The position numbers were made by a program, and so were the translations under genes. The notes beneath the pieces are model-generated. The model was not told the DNA's origin. It was given only the letters and a program-made list of their open reading frames with translations, and searched no databases. Of a stretch of DNA of 64,000 nucleotides, positions 8,891 through 17,670 are shown in pieces. Origin of the DNA: DATFVB01 sp963714035 (GTDB taxonomy: Bacteria > Acidobacteriota > Thermoanaerobaculia > UBA5066 > DATFVB01); the NCBI GenBank assembly GCA_963714035.1, contig OY970224.1, positions 1,674,001 to 1,738,000 on the forward strand, read 5' to 3'. Each line of letters begins with the position of its first letter. Position 1 is the first letter of the stretch.

Positions 8891-9196
8891 ATGTCCAGCG
8901 AACCCTTCCGAAATCCCCTCGTCAAACTGATCGGCCGCCCGCCGATGCACGAGGAGGCGTACTCGAAGGCGACGGTCGTGCTGCTCAACCGGCAGATCGT
9001 CTTCCTCGATCGCCTTTCCGCGGACATCCGCGCCGCCAGCGGCGCGGTCGTCAAGCGGGCCGAGATCATCCGCGCCCTGATCGACGCCCTCGCGGAGTCA
9101 GGCGAGGACGTCCGCGACGTGCGGACGGAAGCCGAGCTGAAGCGCCGCGTGCTGGCCATCCGCCGCGCGCCCGCGGACGGCCGCTCGAACGGCTGA
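8891..9196 (+). CDS. Small ribbon-helix-helix-like protein, paralog 2
   Basis: A 101-residue protein with the same core as the product of 5101-5409: KATVVLLNRQIVFLDRLSAD followed by KRAEIIRALIDALAES, with GRPP(M/A)H just before it. The tails differ. A GGAGG lies upstream of ATG 8891. The strand-helix-helix order suggests a small ribbon-helix-helix DNA-binding protein, but no family is assigned with certainty. It lies downstream of the TonB-dependent receptor, convergent with a membrane-protein gene 15 bases away. Confidence 0.65.
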   Translation: MSSEPFRNPLVKLIGRPPMHEEAYSKATVVLLNRQIVFLDRLSADIRAASGAVVKRAEIIRALIDALAESGEDVRDVRTEAELKRRVLAIRRAPADGRSNG

Positions 9197-9211
9197 GATC
9201 CCCGGGCCGCT

Positions 9212-9712
9212 TCAGGCCCGCTGCGCGGCGTCGCGGGCGGGAAACGTGAGGCGGGAGCGCCCGATCACGACCGCGATCGGAATCCCGACGCAGACGACGT
9301 GGGTGGCGACCGCGATCGCCGTCGCCGGCCACGAAAAGGGGCTCCGATGAACGCGCGAGAGCGGCATCACGATCCGGTACATCACGAGATAGACGCCGAT
9401 CCCGTACAGGGCCCCGAAGAGGAAGGGCCGACGCGTCAGTACCGGGAGTCTGCGGCTGGCCGCGAAGAAAACCGCCGCGGCCGTGATCGCGATCAGGTAC
9501 TGGAACCCGAGTCCCAGAACGGCCGTCGCCGCGCCCCCGCGATAAGACTTCGCTCCGAGCAGTCCGCTGGCGACGCCCTGGAGGATGCGGACCGGGGAGA
9601 TGCCCTTCGGCGCCCACGTCACGAACGCCGCCGTGATGTCGAGAGAGCCTGCCGCCGCGCCCGCCAGAAGGATCGCGCGAAGGCCGCGCCCGCTCGCCGC
9701 CTCAGCGGGCAT
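9212..9712 (-). CDS. Conserved membrane protein of unknown function
   Basis: A 166-residue protein with about four hydrophobic segments: LRAILLAGAAAGSLDITAAFV, the LIAITAAAVFFAASRR region, LFGALYGIGVYLVMYRIV and IAVATHVVCVGIPIAVVIG. The GSLDITAAFVTW and LQGVASGLLGAKSYRGGAATA stretches are reminiscent of a conserved bacterial family of inner-membrane proteins without assigned function. Its start overlaps the last bases of the DUF1223 gene upstream by 11 bases, so the two are probably translationally coupled. Confidence 0.6.
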   Translation of the reverse strand: MPAEAASGRGLRAILLAGAAAGSLDITAAFVTWAPKGISPVRILQGVASGLLGAKSYRGGAATAVLGLGFQYLIAITAAAVFFAASRRLPVLTRRPFLFGALYGIGVYLVMYRIVMPLSRVHRSPFSWPATAIAVATHVVCVGIPIAVVIGRSRLTFPARDAAQRA

Positions 9713-10541
9713 CGCCGCGCTCTGACGCGCCGGACAGCGGCGCGGCTGGCGCGCCGGACAACGGCGCGGCCGGCGCGTCGGGCACTCCCGCGGCCGCTGC
9801 CCCGAAGACGTCGAGCGTCTTCGGATCCTGGAGGAACGCGGCCACTCCGAGGCGCTCCCAGCCTCGCTCGACGGAGAGAGAAATCGCGTGTTCCGACGCC
9901 GGCTCGCCCTCCTTCAGCTTCGCGGCGCGATCGAGGCTCCGAACGACGTACGCGTCGTGGAGGACCCGGCCGCCGTTTTCTCCCCCGGCGACGTTCGTGT
10001 CGCGGTCCCGCTCGAAGAGCGCGACCATGAGATCGAGCCGCCGGGAAACGAGAGAAGCCGGCCGAGCGACGCGCACGGTCACGAGCGCCTTCCGATCTCC
10101 CCGTTCGACCGCGAGAGAAACGTCGGCCGCGGGACGCGCGGCGGCGGCCGCGATCGCGTTCCGGAGATCGGCCTCCCGCGAGCCCACGAGCTGGGCCGAC
10201 CCGTCGACCACGGCCTGCGGCGTGTATTCGGCCGGCAGCGCGAAGCGCCGCACGTACTCCTCCTGGCGGACGGACCAGGCGTGCCGGGAGAACGGATCCG
10301 ACCAGCCGCCGTGGTTCCAGTAATCGACGTGGAACGCGAGCGGCACGATCCGGACCCCCGGCTCCCCGCCGAGGCGGTCGAGCAGCCGATCGGCGGGCGG
10401 ACACGAGGAACAGCCCTGCGACGTGAAGAGCTCGACGAGGACGGCGCGTCCGGCGGCGGGGGCCGCCGTGCCCGCGCCCACCCGGCCGACGGTCATCAGC
10501 GCGGCGGCGGCAGCGAGGCTCAGGCGAATACCGGTTCTCAT
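9702..10541 (-). CDS. DUF1223 thioredoxin-fold protein
   Basis: A 279-residue protein with an N-terminal signal peptide (LSLAAAAALMTVG) and the DUF1223 signature VLVELFTSQGCSSCPPAD, placing a CxxC pair at Cys44/Cys47, then PLAFHVDYWNHGGWSDPFS and EEYVRRFALPAEYTPQAVVDG. The family has a thioredoxin-like fold and probably acts in the periplasm, but its substrate is unknown. The C-terminus ends in a short alanine/proline repeat (APLSGAPAAPLSGA) mirrored by a DNA repeat, which looks like a recent expansion. GGAGGG lies just before ATG 10541. It is divergent from the MocR regulator. Confidence 0.82.
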   Translation of the reverse strand: MRTGIRLSLAAAAALMTVGRVGAGTAAPAAGRAVLVELFTSQGCSSCPPADRLLDRLGGEPGVRIVPLAFHVDYWNHGGWSDPFSRHAWSVRQEEYVRRFALPAEYTPQAVVDGSAQLVGSREADLRNAIAAAAARPAADVSLAVERGDRKALVTVRVARPASLVSRRLDLMVALFERDRDTNVAGGENGGRVLHDAYVVRSLDRAAKLKEGEPASEHAISLSVERGWERLGVAAFLQDPKTLDVFGAAAAGVPDAPAAPLSGAPAAPLSGASERGDAR

Positions 10542-10595
10542 GGTCCCTCCGGAGATCGAAGTCTCCCGACATTGGCGGCCGGGCGCAAGGGCCAC

Positions 10596-10625
10596 TTGCC
10601 GGCGGCCCGGCAGCGCCACTATTCT
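10596..10625 (+). promoter_or_regulatory. Possible promoter giving a leaderless MocR transcript
   Basis: TTGCCG (10596-10601) and TATTCT (10620-10625) are separated by 18 bases. The expected transcription start is at or within a base or two of the GTG at 10632, and there is no ribosome-binding site before that GTG. This is consistent with leaderless translation but rests on motif spacing alone. Confidence 0.35.
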
Positions 10626-10631
10626 CGCGGG

Positions 10632-12182
10632 GTGCGGGCCGCCGTCGCGGGAATCCTTCCGCTCGTCGCGATCGACCGGTCTTCCGGCAAGCCACTCTAC
10701 CGGCAGATCTACGAAGGGTATCGCGACGCGATCGTCGAGCGACGTCTTCGCGCGTGCCAGCGCCTCCCTTCGACCCGGAGCCTCGCCGCGGAGCTCGGCA
10801 TTTCTCGGCTCGCCGTGCTGAACGCGTTCGAACAACTCCTCGCGGAGGGCTACTTCGAGAGCCGGACGGGGTCCGGGACCTTCGTGGCCCGATCTCTTCC
10901 GGACGAGGTCCTTCGCCCGCGGCGCGACGCTCCGGGACCTCTCCGTCCGTCTCCTCCGGCGCCGCGACGCGTCGCCGACCGCGTGAGCTCCGTCCGGCGC
11001 CGCGATCCGCGGCCCTGGTGGATCGGCCGGGGCCCGTTTTCGATCGCCGAGCCGCCCGTCGACCGGTTCCCCACGAAGATCTGGTCCTCTCTCGTCGCGC
11101 GCCATTCGCGCGACAGCGACACCCTCTTCCGGCCCGACGGCGGAGCGCTCGGCCTGGCCTCGCTCCGCGAGGCCGTGGCCGGCTATCTCCGAACGGCCCG
11201 GGCGGTTCGGTGCGAGGCCGACCAGGTCATGATCACCGGCGGCTCGCAACCGGCTCTCGACCTCGCGGCGCGGGTCCTCCTCGGCGAAGGCGCCGCCGCG
11301 TGGGTGGAAGAGCCGGGATACTTCGGCATCCGCAAGGTCCTCGCTCTCGCGGGAGTCCGCGCCGTTCCCGTCCCGGTCGACGAGGAAGGGATCGACGTCG
11401 CGGCCGGGATCGCGCTCGCCCCTCGGGCGCGCGCGGCCTTCGTCACTCCTTCCCACCAGTTCCCGCTCGGCGTCACGATGAGCGCCTCCCGCCGGCTGCA
11501 GCTCCTCGACTGGGCCCGGCGCACGGGCGCCTGGATCGTCGAGGACGACTACGACAGCGAATACCGGTTCGGAAAGCTCCCGATCGCGTCGCTGCAGGGC
11601 CTCGATCGCGACGACCGCGTCGTCTACGTCGGGACCTTCACGAAGATCCTCTTTCCGGCGCTCCGGATCGGGTACCTCGTCCTCCCACGCGACCTCGTTT
11701 CCGATTTCGCGGACGTGCGCTCGGCCACCGCGTTCTTCCAGCCGACGCTTCCCCAGGCGGTTCTCGCCGATTTCATCCGCGAAGAGCATTTCGCGCGACA
11801 CATCCGGCGGATCCGGATCGTGTGCCGGGAGCGCCGGGCGGCCCTCGTCGAGGAGATCCGGCGCGAGCTCGCGAGCGAGCTCGGGATCATCGGCGACGAG
11901 GCGGGGATGTACCTGACGGCGGTGCTGAAGAGACGCGAGGACGACCGGGCGATCGCGCTTCGCGCCGCGGAGGAAGGGCTCTGGGTCGCTCCTCTCTCGG
12001 ACGCTTACGGCGGCGAGGCCCGCCGGGCGGGGCTGATCCTCGGCTACGGGGGAAGCGACGCCGCCCAGATCCGGAAAGGGGTCGCCGCGCTCCGCCGGAT
12101 CATCGAGTCGGGCGGGCGCGGCACGCATGCCGCGGCGACGGCCGCTCCGATCCGGAAGCGCCGCCGCGTCGGCGCCCCCTGA
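10632..12182 (+). CDS. MocR/PdxR-family transcriptional regulator
   Basis: A 516-residue fusion of a GntR-type winged helix (residues about 15-85: KPLYRQIYEGYRDAIVERRL, LPSTRSLAAELGISR, FESRTGSGTFV) with a fold-type I aminotransferase-like domain. The aminotransferase part keeps ITGGSQPALDL, VEEPGYFG, EDDYDSEYRF and GTFTKILFPALRIGY, in which Lys about 338 should bind pyridoxal phosphate. MocR proteins usually sense PLP or amino compounds; the target here is unknown. The divergent DUF1223 gene shares the 90-bp upstream region and is a candidate target. The GTG start at 10632 is the best available but lacks a clear ribosome-binding site. Confidence 0.85.
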   Translation: MRAAVAGILPLVAIDRSSGKPLYRQIYEGYRDAIVERRLRACQRLPSTRSLAAELGISRLAVLNAFEQLLAEGYFESRTGSGTFVARSLPDEVLRPRRDAPGPLRPSPPAPRRVADRVSSVRRRDPRPWWIGRGPFSIAEPPVDRFPTKIWSSLVARHSRDSDTLFRPDGGALGLASLREAVAGYLRTARAVRCEADQVMITGGSQPALDLAARVLLGEGAAAWVEEPGYFGIRKVLALAGVRAVPVPVDEEGIDVAAGIALAPRARAAFVTPSHQFPLGVTMSASRRLQLLDWARRTGAWIVEDDYDSEYRFGKLPIASLQGLDRDDRVVYVGTFTKILFPALRIGYLVLPRDLVSDFADVRSATAFFQPTLPQAVLADFIREEHFARHIRRIRIVCRERRAALVEEIRRELASELGIIGDEAGMYLTAVLKRREDDRAIALRAAEEGLWVAPLSDAYGGEARRAGLILGYGGSDAAQIRKGVAALRRIIESGGRGTHAAATAAPIRKRRRVGAP

Positions 12183-12213
12183 AACCGGAATAGGATCCTT
12201 TCGGAGGAATCCC

Positions 12214-13974
12214 ATGCTCGACAGGCTCGTGGCGGTCCTCGGGATCGCCCTTTTCGGCGCGTCCCTCGCGTCCGCCGCCGGGAACGCGGAAGACGGCCGG
12301 CTTCGCCGTTTCTTCGACGAAGAATGGCAGTGGGGGCTCCGGGAATATCCGGAAGCCGCGACGGCCCTCGGCGACAACCGGTGGAACGACCGCCTCACGG
12401 ACCTTTCGCTCGAGGCGATCGCCGTCCGGAAGCGCCGCTCCGAGACCGAGCTCGCGACGCTCCGGACCTTCCGGCGCGAGGCCCTGTCTCCCGGAGATCG
12501 GGTCAGCTACGACCTGTTCAAGCACGACGTGGAGATCGGCATCGAGGGGGACCGTTTTCCGACCGAGTACCTCGCGATCGGCCCGATGTCGGGCATCCAG
12601 ATCGATCTGCCGACCGTGTCGGAACAGACGCCGTTCGTCACCGCGCGGGACTACGAGATGTACCTCGCCCGGCTCGCGGCGGTCCCGCGCGTGGCCGATC
12701 AGGTCCTCGTCCTGCTCCGGAAAGGCGTCGAGACCGGATGGGTGCCGGCGCGGATCGCGGTCGAGAAGGTTCCGGATCAGCTCCGGGCCCAGGCTTCCGG
12801 ACCGCCGGAGAAGAGCCCGTTCTTCGAGCCGTTCACCCGTTTTCCCGAAGGACTTCCCGAGGCCGAGCGGGAACGCCTCCGCCGGGCCGGCGCCGACGCG
12901 ATCGCCCGGCAGGTCCAGCCGGCCTACGCGAAGGTCCTCGCGTACTTCACCGGAACCTATCTCGCCGCCTGCCGGAAGGACGTCGGCGCGTGGTCCTTGC
13001 CGGACGGCGACGCCTTCTATCGCCATTCGGTCCGGCTCCACACGACCACGACCCTCGATCCGAAGACGATTCACGAAATCGGCCTGCGGGAAGTCGACCG
13101 GATCCATGCCGAGATGGAGAAGGTCATCGCGGAGACCGGATTCAAAGGCTCCTTCGCCGATTTCCTGAAGGACCTGCGGGCGAACCCGCGCTTTTACTAC
13201 ACGAAATCCGACGATCTCGTCACGGGCTATCGCGACATCGCCAAGCGCATCGACGGCGAGCTCCCCCGTCTCTTCGCCACCCTTCCCCGGAACTCGTACG
13301 GCGTGAAGGTCATCGACGAGGCCGCGCAGCCCGCGCAGACCACCGCCTATTACCTCCCGGGCGCCGCCGACGACAGCCGCGCCGGTTTCATGATGGTGAA
13401 CCCCTACAAGCTCGAGACGCGCCCGAAGTACGAGATGGAGGCGCTGACGCTCCACGAATCGGTGCCGGGCCATCATCTGCAGATCTCGCTCGGGCAGGAG
13501 CTGACGGACCTTCCCGACTTCCGCCGGAACGCGTACTACACGGCCTTCGGCGAGGGATGGGGCCTCTACGCGGAAAGCCTCGGCGCGGACCTCGGGCTCT
13601 ACCGGGACCCGTACTCGCGGTTCGGACAGCTCACGTACGAGATGTGGCGGGCCTGCCGCCTCGTCGTCGACACGGGGATGCACGCCTTCCACTGGGAGCG
13701 GCAACGCGCGATCGACTACATGTCCGAGAACACGGCCAAGACGGTCCACGACATCACCGTCGAGGTGGACCGCTACATCGCGTGGCCCGGACAGGCCCTC
13801 GCCTACAAGATCGGCGAGATGAAGATTCGCGAGCTCCGCACCCGCGCCGAAAAGGCGCTCGGGCCGAAGTTCGACGTCCGGCGTTTCCACGACGCGGTGC
13901 TGCTCCAGGGCTCCGTGCCGCTCGACGTGCTGGAGACGAACGTCGACGCGTGGATCGCGTCGCAGGCAAAATAG
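12214..13974 (+). CDS. DUF885 family secreted metallopeptidase-like protein
   Basis: A 586-residue protein with a signal peptide (LVAVLGIALFGASLASAAG) and the DUF885 hallmark TLHESVPGHHLQ near residue 411, an HExxxGHH-type putative zinc site, followed by NAYYTAFGEGWGLYAESLG. The family is predicted to be peptidases exported to the cell envelope and is strongly expanded in Acidobacteriota. GGAGG at 12202-12206 supports ATG 12214. Downstream, the last about 27 bases of the gene are copied twice (see 13948-14030), so alternative stop codons follow in nearly the same context. Confidence 0.85.
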   Translation: MLDRLVAVLGIALFGASLASAAGNAEDGRLRRFFDEEWQWGLREYPEAATALGDNRWNDRLTDLSLEAIAVRKRRSETELATLRTFRREALSPGDRVSYDLFKHDVEIGIEGDRFPTEYLAIGPMSGIQIDLPTVSEQTPFVTARDYEMYLARLAAVPRVADQVLVLLRKGVETGWVPARIAVEKVPDQLRAQASGPPEKSPFFEPFTRFPEGLPEAERERLRRAGADAIARQVQPAYAKVLAYFTGTYLAACRKDVGAWSLPDGDAFYRHSVRLHTTTTLDPKTIHEIGLREVDRIHAEMEKVIAETGFKGSFADFLKDLRANPRFYYTKSDDLVTGYRDIAKRIDGELPRLFATLPRNSYGVKVIDEAAQPAQTTAYYLPGAADDSRAGFMMVNPYKLETRPKYEMEALTLHESVPGHHLQISLGQELTDLPDFRRNAYYTAFGEGWGLYAESLGADLGLYRDPYSRFGQLTYEMWRACRLVVDTGMHAFHWERQRAIDYMSENTAKTVHDITVEVDRYIAWPGQALAYKIGEMKIRELRTRAEKALGPKFDVRRFHDAVLLQGSVPLDVLETNVDAWIASQAK

Positions 13975-14030
13975 TCAGCGTGGATCGCGTCGCAGGCGAA
14001 ATAGCCGCGTGGATCGAAAAAGAGAAATAG
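13948..14030 (+). repeat. Triplicated 3' end of the DUF885 gene
   Basis: The gene end GCGTGGATCGCGTCGCAGGC-aaaatag (from 13948) is repeated almost exactly at 13978 (period 30), and a third, more diverged unit starts at 14007. Each unit ends in aaatag. It looks like local slippage duplication of a stop-codon region. Confidence 0.8.
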
Positions 14031-14036
14031 TCTCGA

Positions 14037-14146
14037 GTTGAGGGTTTCGAGTTACGGGTTGAGGAACAGCGAGCCCCTCGCGACTCGGAACTCGACACTC
14101 GCAACCCCGGGATCCCGCAACTCGGGACCCGCAACCCGCAACTGAC
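14037..14146. repeat. GTTGCGGG-type low-complexity repeat between convergent genes
   Basis: Between the DUF885 and M28 stop codons the DNA is built from short variants of GTTGCGGG, GAGTTCCGAGT and their complements. On the minus strand the block opens AGTTGCGGGTTGCGGG just after the M28 stop codon. The same 16 bases occur just after the stop codon of the SDR gene near 32775. Confidence 0.65.
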
Positions 14147-14148
14147 GA

Positions 14149-15546
14149 TCACCAGCTCTTGACGGTCCTCTTCTCGGGCGGGATGCGGCCGAGCGTTCCC
14201 GGCGCATCGGCGACGAGCCAGGCGACGACGGCCGTGGCCGCGGTTGCCTGCGCGAGATTCGCGGCGTCGATCTTGTCGAACGTGTCGTCGGCCGAATGGT
14301 GGAAATCGAAGTACCGGGACGCGTCCTGGTCCAGATCGACGAGCGGAACGCCGAACGCGCGCAGGCCGCCGACGTCGGATCCGCCGCTCGCTTCGGCGCC
14401 GCGCTCCGCGATTCCGAGCGGCGCGAGGAGGTCGGCCGCGGCGGCGGCGAAGCTTGCCGCTTCCGGACCTCCCTCGGCGTCGATCCGGTAGACGCGATCG
14501 GTCCCCAGGTCCATCTCGAGCGCCGCGACGTGGCGGTCGAGCTCGGCTCGATGGGCGGCCGCGTACGCTCTGGCGCCGCTCCCTCCGCTCTCTTCGTCGG
14601 CGAACAGGACGACGCGGACGGTTCGCCGGGGCGCGCGCGGAAGCGCCGCGATCGCCCTCGCCGCCTCGGCGACGATTCCCACGCCGGCGCCGTCGTCGAT
14701 CGCGCCGGTCCCGAGGTCCCAGGAGTCGAGATGGGCGCCGAGCAGCACGACCTCGTCGGGCCGCTCCGACCCGGGAACCTCGCCGACGACGTTGCCGCCG
14801 CGGACATCCGCCTCCCTGCGGCAGCCGAGCGTCAGTCGAAGACGGACGGGGCCGGACGCGGCGAGCCTCTCGAGGAGATCGGCGTCGGGCGCCGCGAGCG
14901 CCGCGGACGGGAATGGCGGGACACCGGGCTCCACCTTCGTCACTCCCGTGTGCGGGAGGCGTGTCGAAGATGTTCCCACGCTCCGGATGACGACCGCGAT
15001 CGCGCCGAGCCTGCGCGCCGCGTCGGGGCCCGCGTAGCGAATCGGCACCGCGCGCCCGTATCCGGAGCCGTCGCGCGTCCGTTCCGTGCGTTCCTCCAGG
15101 AAGACGATCTTCCCCTTCGCGACGACGGGGTCCTTCGCGGCGAGCGCCGCGAGCGTCTCGACGTCGCGCGTCGCGAGGACTTCGGCTTCGAGACCGCCGG
15201 CCGGGGTCGCTCCGCTCCCGCCGAGCGCGGCGATCGCGAGCTTCTGGCGGACGGGGGCGACGATCTCGGCCGCCTCGGTTCCTCGGACCCAGCGAGGCTC
15301 CTTCAGCGGTTCTTCGTGGACGTTGCGGAGGCCGAGCCGGGCGAGCTCGCGGAGGGCCCATCGGCGGGCCTCCCGGGCACCGTCGGAACCGGCGGGCCGC
15401 GGGCCGACGCGGTCGCAGAGGTCCCGGACGATCTCCGCCGCGCCCCGCCCGCCGGCGAGCGCGTCTCGAAGCTCCCTCGCGGTCCGCAGGGTGGCATCCG
15501 GAGGGGCGGCGAGCGCGGCGAGGACGAGGGTGGCCGGGAACATCAT
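14149..15546 (-). CDS. M28 family zinc aminopeptidase, secreted
   Basis: A 465-residue protein with a short signal peptide, a PA-like insert (about residues 100-230, including KGKIVFLEER) and an M28 catalytic core. The zinc ligands of the family are visible: LGAHLDSWDLGTGAIDDGAG (His, bridging Asp), FADEESGGSGA (Glu-Glu), EMDLGTDRV (Asp) and FDFHHSADDTFDKID (His). It should release N-terminal amino acids from peptides outside the cytoplasm. Two adjacent ATGs (15546, 15543) are possible starts. It is convergent with the DUF885 gene, another predicted exported peptidase. Confidence 0.88.
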   Translation of the reverse strand: MMFPATLVLAALAAPPDATLRTARELRDALAGGRGAAEIVRDLCDRVGPRPAGSDGAREARRWALRELARLGLRNVHEEPLKEPRWVRGTEAAEIVAPVRQKLAIAALGGSGATPAGGLEAEVLATRDVETLAALAAKDPVVAKGKIVFLEERTERTRDGSGYGRAVPIRYAGPDAARRLGAIAVVIRSVGTSSTRLPHTGVTKVEPGVPPFPSAALAAPDADLLERLAASGPVRLRLTLGCRREADVRGGNVVGEVPGSERPDEVVLLGAHLDSWDLGTGAIDDGAGVGIVAEAARAIAALPRAPRRTVRVVLFADEESGGSGARAYAAAHRAELDRHVAALEMDLGTDRVYRIDAEGGPEAASFAAAAADLLAPLGIAERGAEASGGSDVGGLRAFGVPLVDLDQDASRYFDFHHSADDTFDKIDAANLAQATAATAVVAWLVADAPGTLGRIPPEKRTVKSW

Positions 15547-15795
15547 CGCGGCGGGGATCGTATCAGGCGGATCGGGTCCTTCGGCCGCATCCTGTGAGAT
15601 GATCGGGCTCCGAACGAAACCGACTCTTCTGCGCATGCATACAACCCGGGAGAGGGATCTCCTCTCCGGTACCGCGATCGCCGAAAGGGCGAGCGCCGCT
15701 TTCATTCCGGCTCCGATGATCGTGCGTTCTCCGCGCCCCGCCCGCGCGGAGCGCGCGCGTTCTCGACAGGAGTCTCGTGGACGAAAGGAGGAATC

Positions 15796-16197
15796 ATGGT
15801 CGGAAGGCAATTTTTCTGGATCGGCGCCCTGGCGATCACGGCGTGGGGGCTGGCCCCGGCGGCGCGCGCCGCGGAAGGTCCGCTCGACGGAAAGACGTTC
15901 GTCGCCGAATCGGGAGAGAAAGGGAAGAAGGCAGAGGGACCGAAGGACGAGATCACGTTCCGGGACGGGAAGCTGCGATCTTCGGCGTGCGACGCCTACG
16001 GGTTCGGGGACGGGACCTACACGGCGATGAACCATCCCGGGATGGTCATGTTCAGCGCGAAAACGGAGAGTCCGAAAGAAGGCGTCATCGAATGGAACGG
16101 CACCGTCCGCGGCGAGGCCCTCGAAGGCACGTACGTGTGGTCCAAGAGCGGGCAGAAGCCGATCACGTACTGGTTGAAAGGAACGCTCAAGAAATGA
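15796..16197 (+). CDS. Small secreted protein of unknown function
   Basis: A 133-residue protein with a signal peptide ending in ARAAE, then GPLDGKTFVAESGEKGKKAEG, a repeated use of GxL-D/E-G motifs and WNGTVRGEALEGTYVWSK. It resembles small periplasmic beta-sandwich proteins, but I recognise no named family. AAAGGAGG immediately before ATG 15796 is a very strong ribosome-binding site, suggesting high expression. It stands alone between the divergent M28 gene and a beta-propeller gene. Confidence 0.65.
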   Translation: MVGRQFFWIGALAITAWGLAPAARAAEGPLDGKTFVAESGEKGKKAEGPKDEITFRDGKLRSSACDAYGFGDGTYTAMNHPGMVMFSAKTESPKEGVIEWNGTVRGEALEGTYVWSKSGQKPITYWLKGTLKK

Positions 16198-16231
16198 ACC
16201 CGGACAAGGCGCCGCTGAGCGGCCGTCCGTA

Positions 16232-16280
16232 GGTTCCCGGGACGGCGGTCCCGGGCGCCTTCCGCCGCCCCTTTTTTTCT
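16232..16280 (+). terminator. Probable terminator after the small secreted protein gene
   Basis: CCCGGGAC / GTCCCGGG forms a short stem from 16236, followed after a second GC-rich stretch by a run of seven T at 16272-16278. The distance between stem and T run is longer than ideal. Confidence 0.5.
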
Positions 16281-16331
16281 CGCCGTACGGACTCGCGCCC
16301 GTCGGGAGCCTCGTCGACCGCGGCCGTCTCC

Positions 16332-17591
16332 GTGGGATGCTACCGGGTCGTGAGGGAAGAGAACGGCGTCCGACGTGCGCCCGGAGCGCTCTTTCGGCTG
16401 GCCGGCATCGTCGCGGCGGGCGCCATCCTCGCCGCGCTCTCCGGAATCTGGTTCCTCCATCCCGACCCGGCCAGCCTGCGGCGCGTTTGGTGGGTCGCGC
16501 CCTCTCCGCGCGGGAACTGGTTCGCGGTCTCGGGCCCGGCGCGCTGGCAGCGTCCGGTCTTCATCGAGAACATCGAGACCGGAGAGTTCCTGCGCGCGGC
16601 GTCGTTTCCCGTCTTCTCCCCCGACGGCTCGCGCGCGGCCTGGAGCACGGCGGCGCCCGGACTTCCCGACCCGTTCTTCACCCCGCACACCGTTTCCCTC
16701 GCCGACGCGCGCCATGCGGCCACCGCATGGGAGTCGACGGGGCTCCGCGAACCGCCGCTCCTCGTCTTCTCCGCGGATGCCGGCCGATTCGCGACCATCG
16801 CGTCGAATCGGATCGTCGTGTGGAACGCCGCCGCCGGCGGAATGATCGCCGCCGTCCGGCCGCCCGCTCCCCTCTGGGAGCAGTCGCGGGGAGCGACGTG
16901 CGCGACGTTCGCCGGCAACCTCCTGATGATCTATGCGGTGCGGCCCGCGGGGGAAAAAGGCCGGGCGATCGAGATCCTCGCCTTCGACCCGGACGCGCGC
17001 ACCTTCCGGCGCACCGGAACCGCGGGACCGTTCGCCGCCACGTTTCCGATTCTGACCGACGCGTCCCGCCGCCGCCTCCTCGTCCGGGAGAAGCCCGCCG
17101 TCCTCCACCTCCTCGATGCGGAGAGCGGAGCGCTCCGACGGACTTTCGCCGGGGGCGACGCCGCCTTTCGGACCGCCGTTTTTCTTTCCGGCGGCGGAAT
17201 CGCGCTCTTCGAGGCCGGGCACGGCGCGGGAACGCTCGCCGTCCTGTCGGCCGACGGCGACGAGCGCCGCCGGATCGCGCTCGGGCTCGCCGACCGCGCC
17301 TTCCTCCTCGGCGAGATCCGTCCGGGCGCGGTCCTTCTCGTCGCGGGGACCGCGTCGGAGCTCCGCGAACGCCGCGGCCGGGCGATCGTCGCCGACATCG
17401 GAACCGGAAGGGTCGAAGCGTGGGCGGAAGGGGTCCTCCCCGCCGCTCCCTTTGCCTCCTTCCTCTCCGGCGACCCGGGCGGCGGTCCGGCGCCCGGGAG
17501 CGGCGGCATGCGTCTCTTCCTCACGCCGGCCGGCGCACTCGTCGACCTCGTGGGGCCGGGCCGGCTGCGTCCCCTGTTTCCCGCGGACTGA
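16332..17591 (+). CDS. Membrane-anchored beta-propeller-like protein
   Basis: About 419 residues. One N-terminal membrane segment (LAGIVAAGAILAALSGIWFL) is followed by repeated short beta-rich units, such as ASFPVFSPDGSRAAW, LLVFSADAGRFATIASNRIVVWN and GTLAVLSADGDERRR, like TolB/WD40-type propeller blades. No catalytic motif is visible. It most likely sits in the periplasm tethered to the inner membrane; its role is unknown. Both GTG 16332 and GTG 16350 are possible starts and neither has a convincing ribosome-binding site. Confidence 0.6.
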   Translation: MGCYRVVREENGVRRAPGALFRLAGIVAAGAILAALSGIWFLHPDPASLRRVWWVAPSPRGNWFAVSGPARWQRPVFIENIETGEFLRAASFPVFSPDGSRAAWSTAAPGLPDPFFTPHTVSLADARHAATAWESTGLREPPLLVFSADAGRFATIASNRIVVWNAAAGGMIAAVRPPAPLWEQSRGATCATFAGNLLMIYAVRPAGEKGRAIEILAFDPDARTFRRTGTAGPFAATFPILTDASRRRLLVREKPAVLHLLDAESGALRRTFAGGDAAFRTAVFLSGGGIALFEAGHGAGTLAVLSADGDERRRIALGLADRAFLLGEIRPGAVLLVAGTASELRERRGRAIVADIGTGRVEAWAEGVLPAAPFASFLSGDPGGGPAPGSGGMRLFLTPAGALVDLVGPGRLRPLFPAD

Positions 17592-17670
17592 GCGCACGGC
17601 GTCCCCGCGCGGACGCCCCCGCCGCCGGCGGGTTGTGGAAAACGGCGGCGTATGAGACTCTCGCTCCCTT

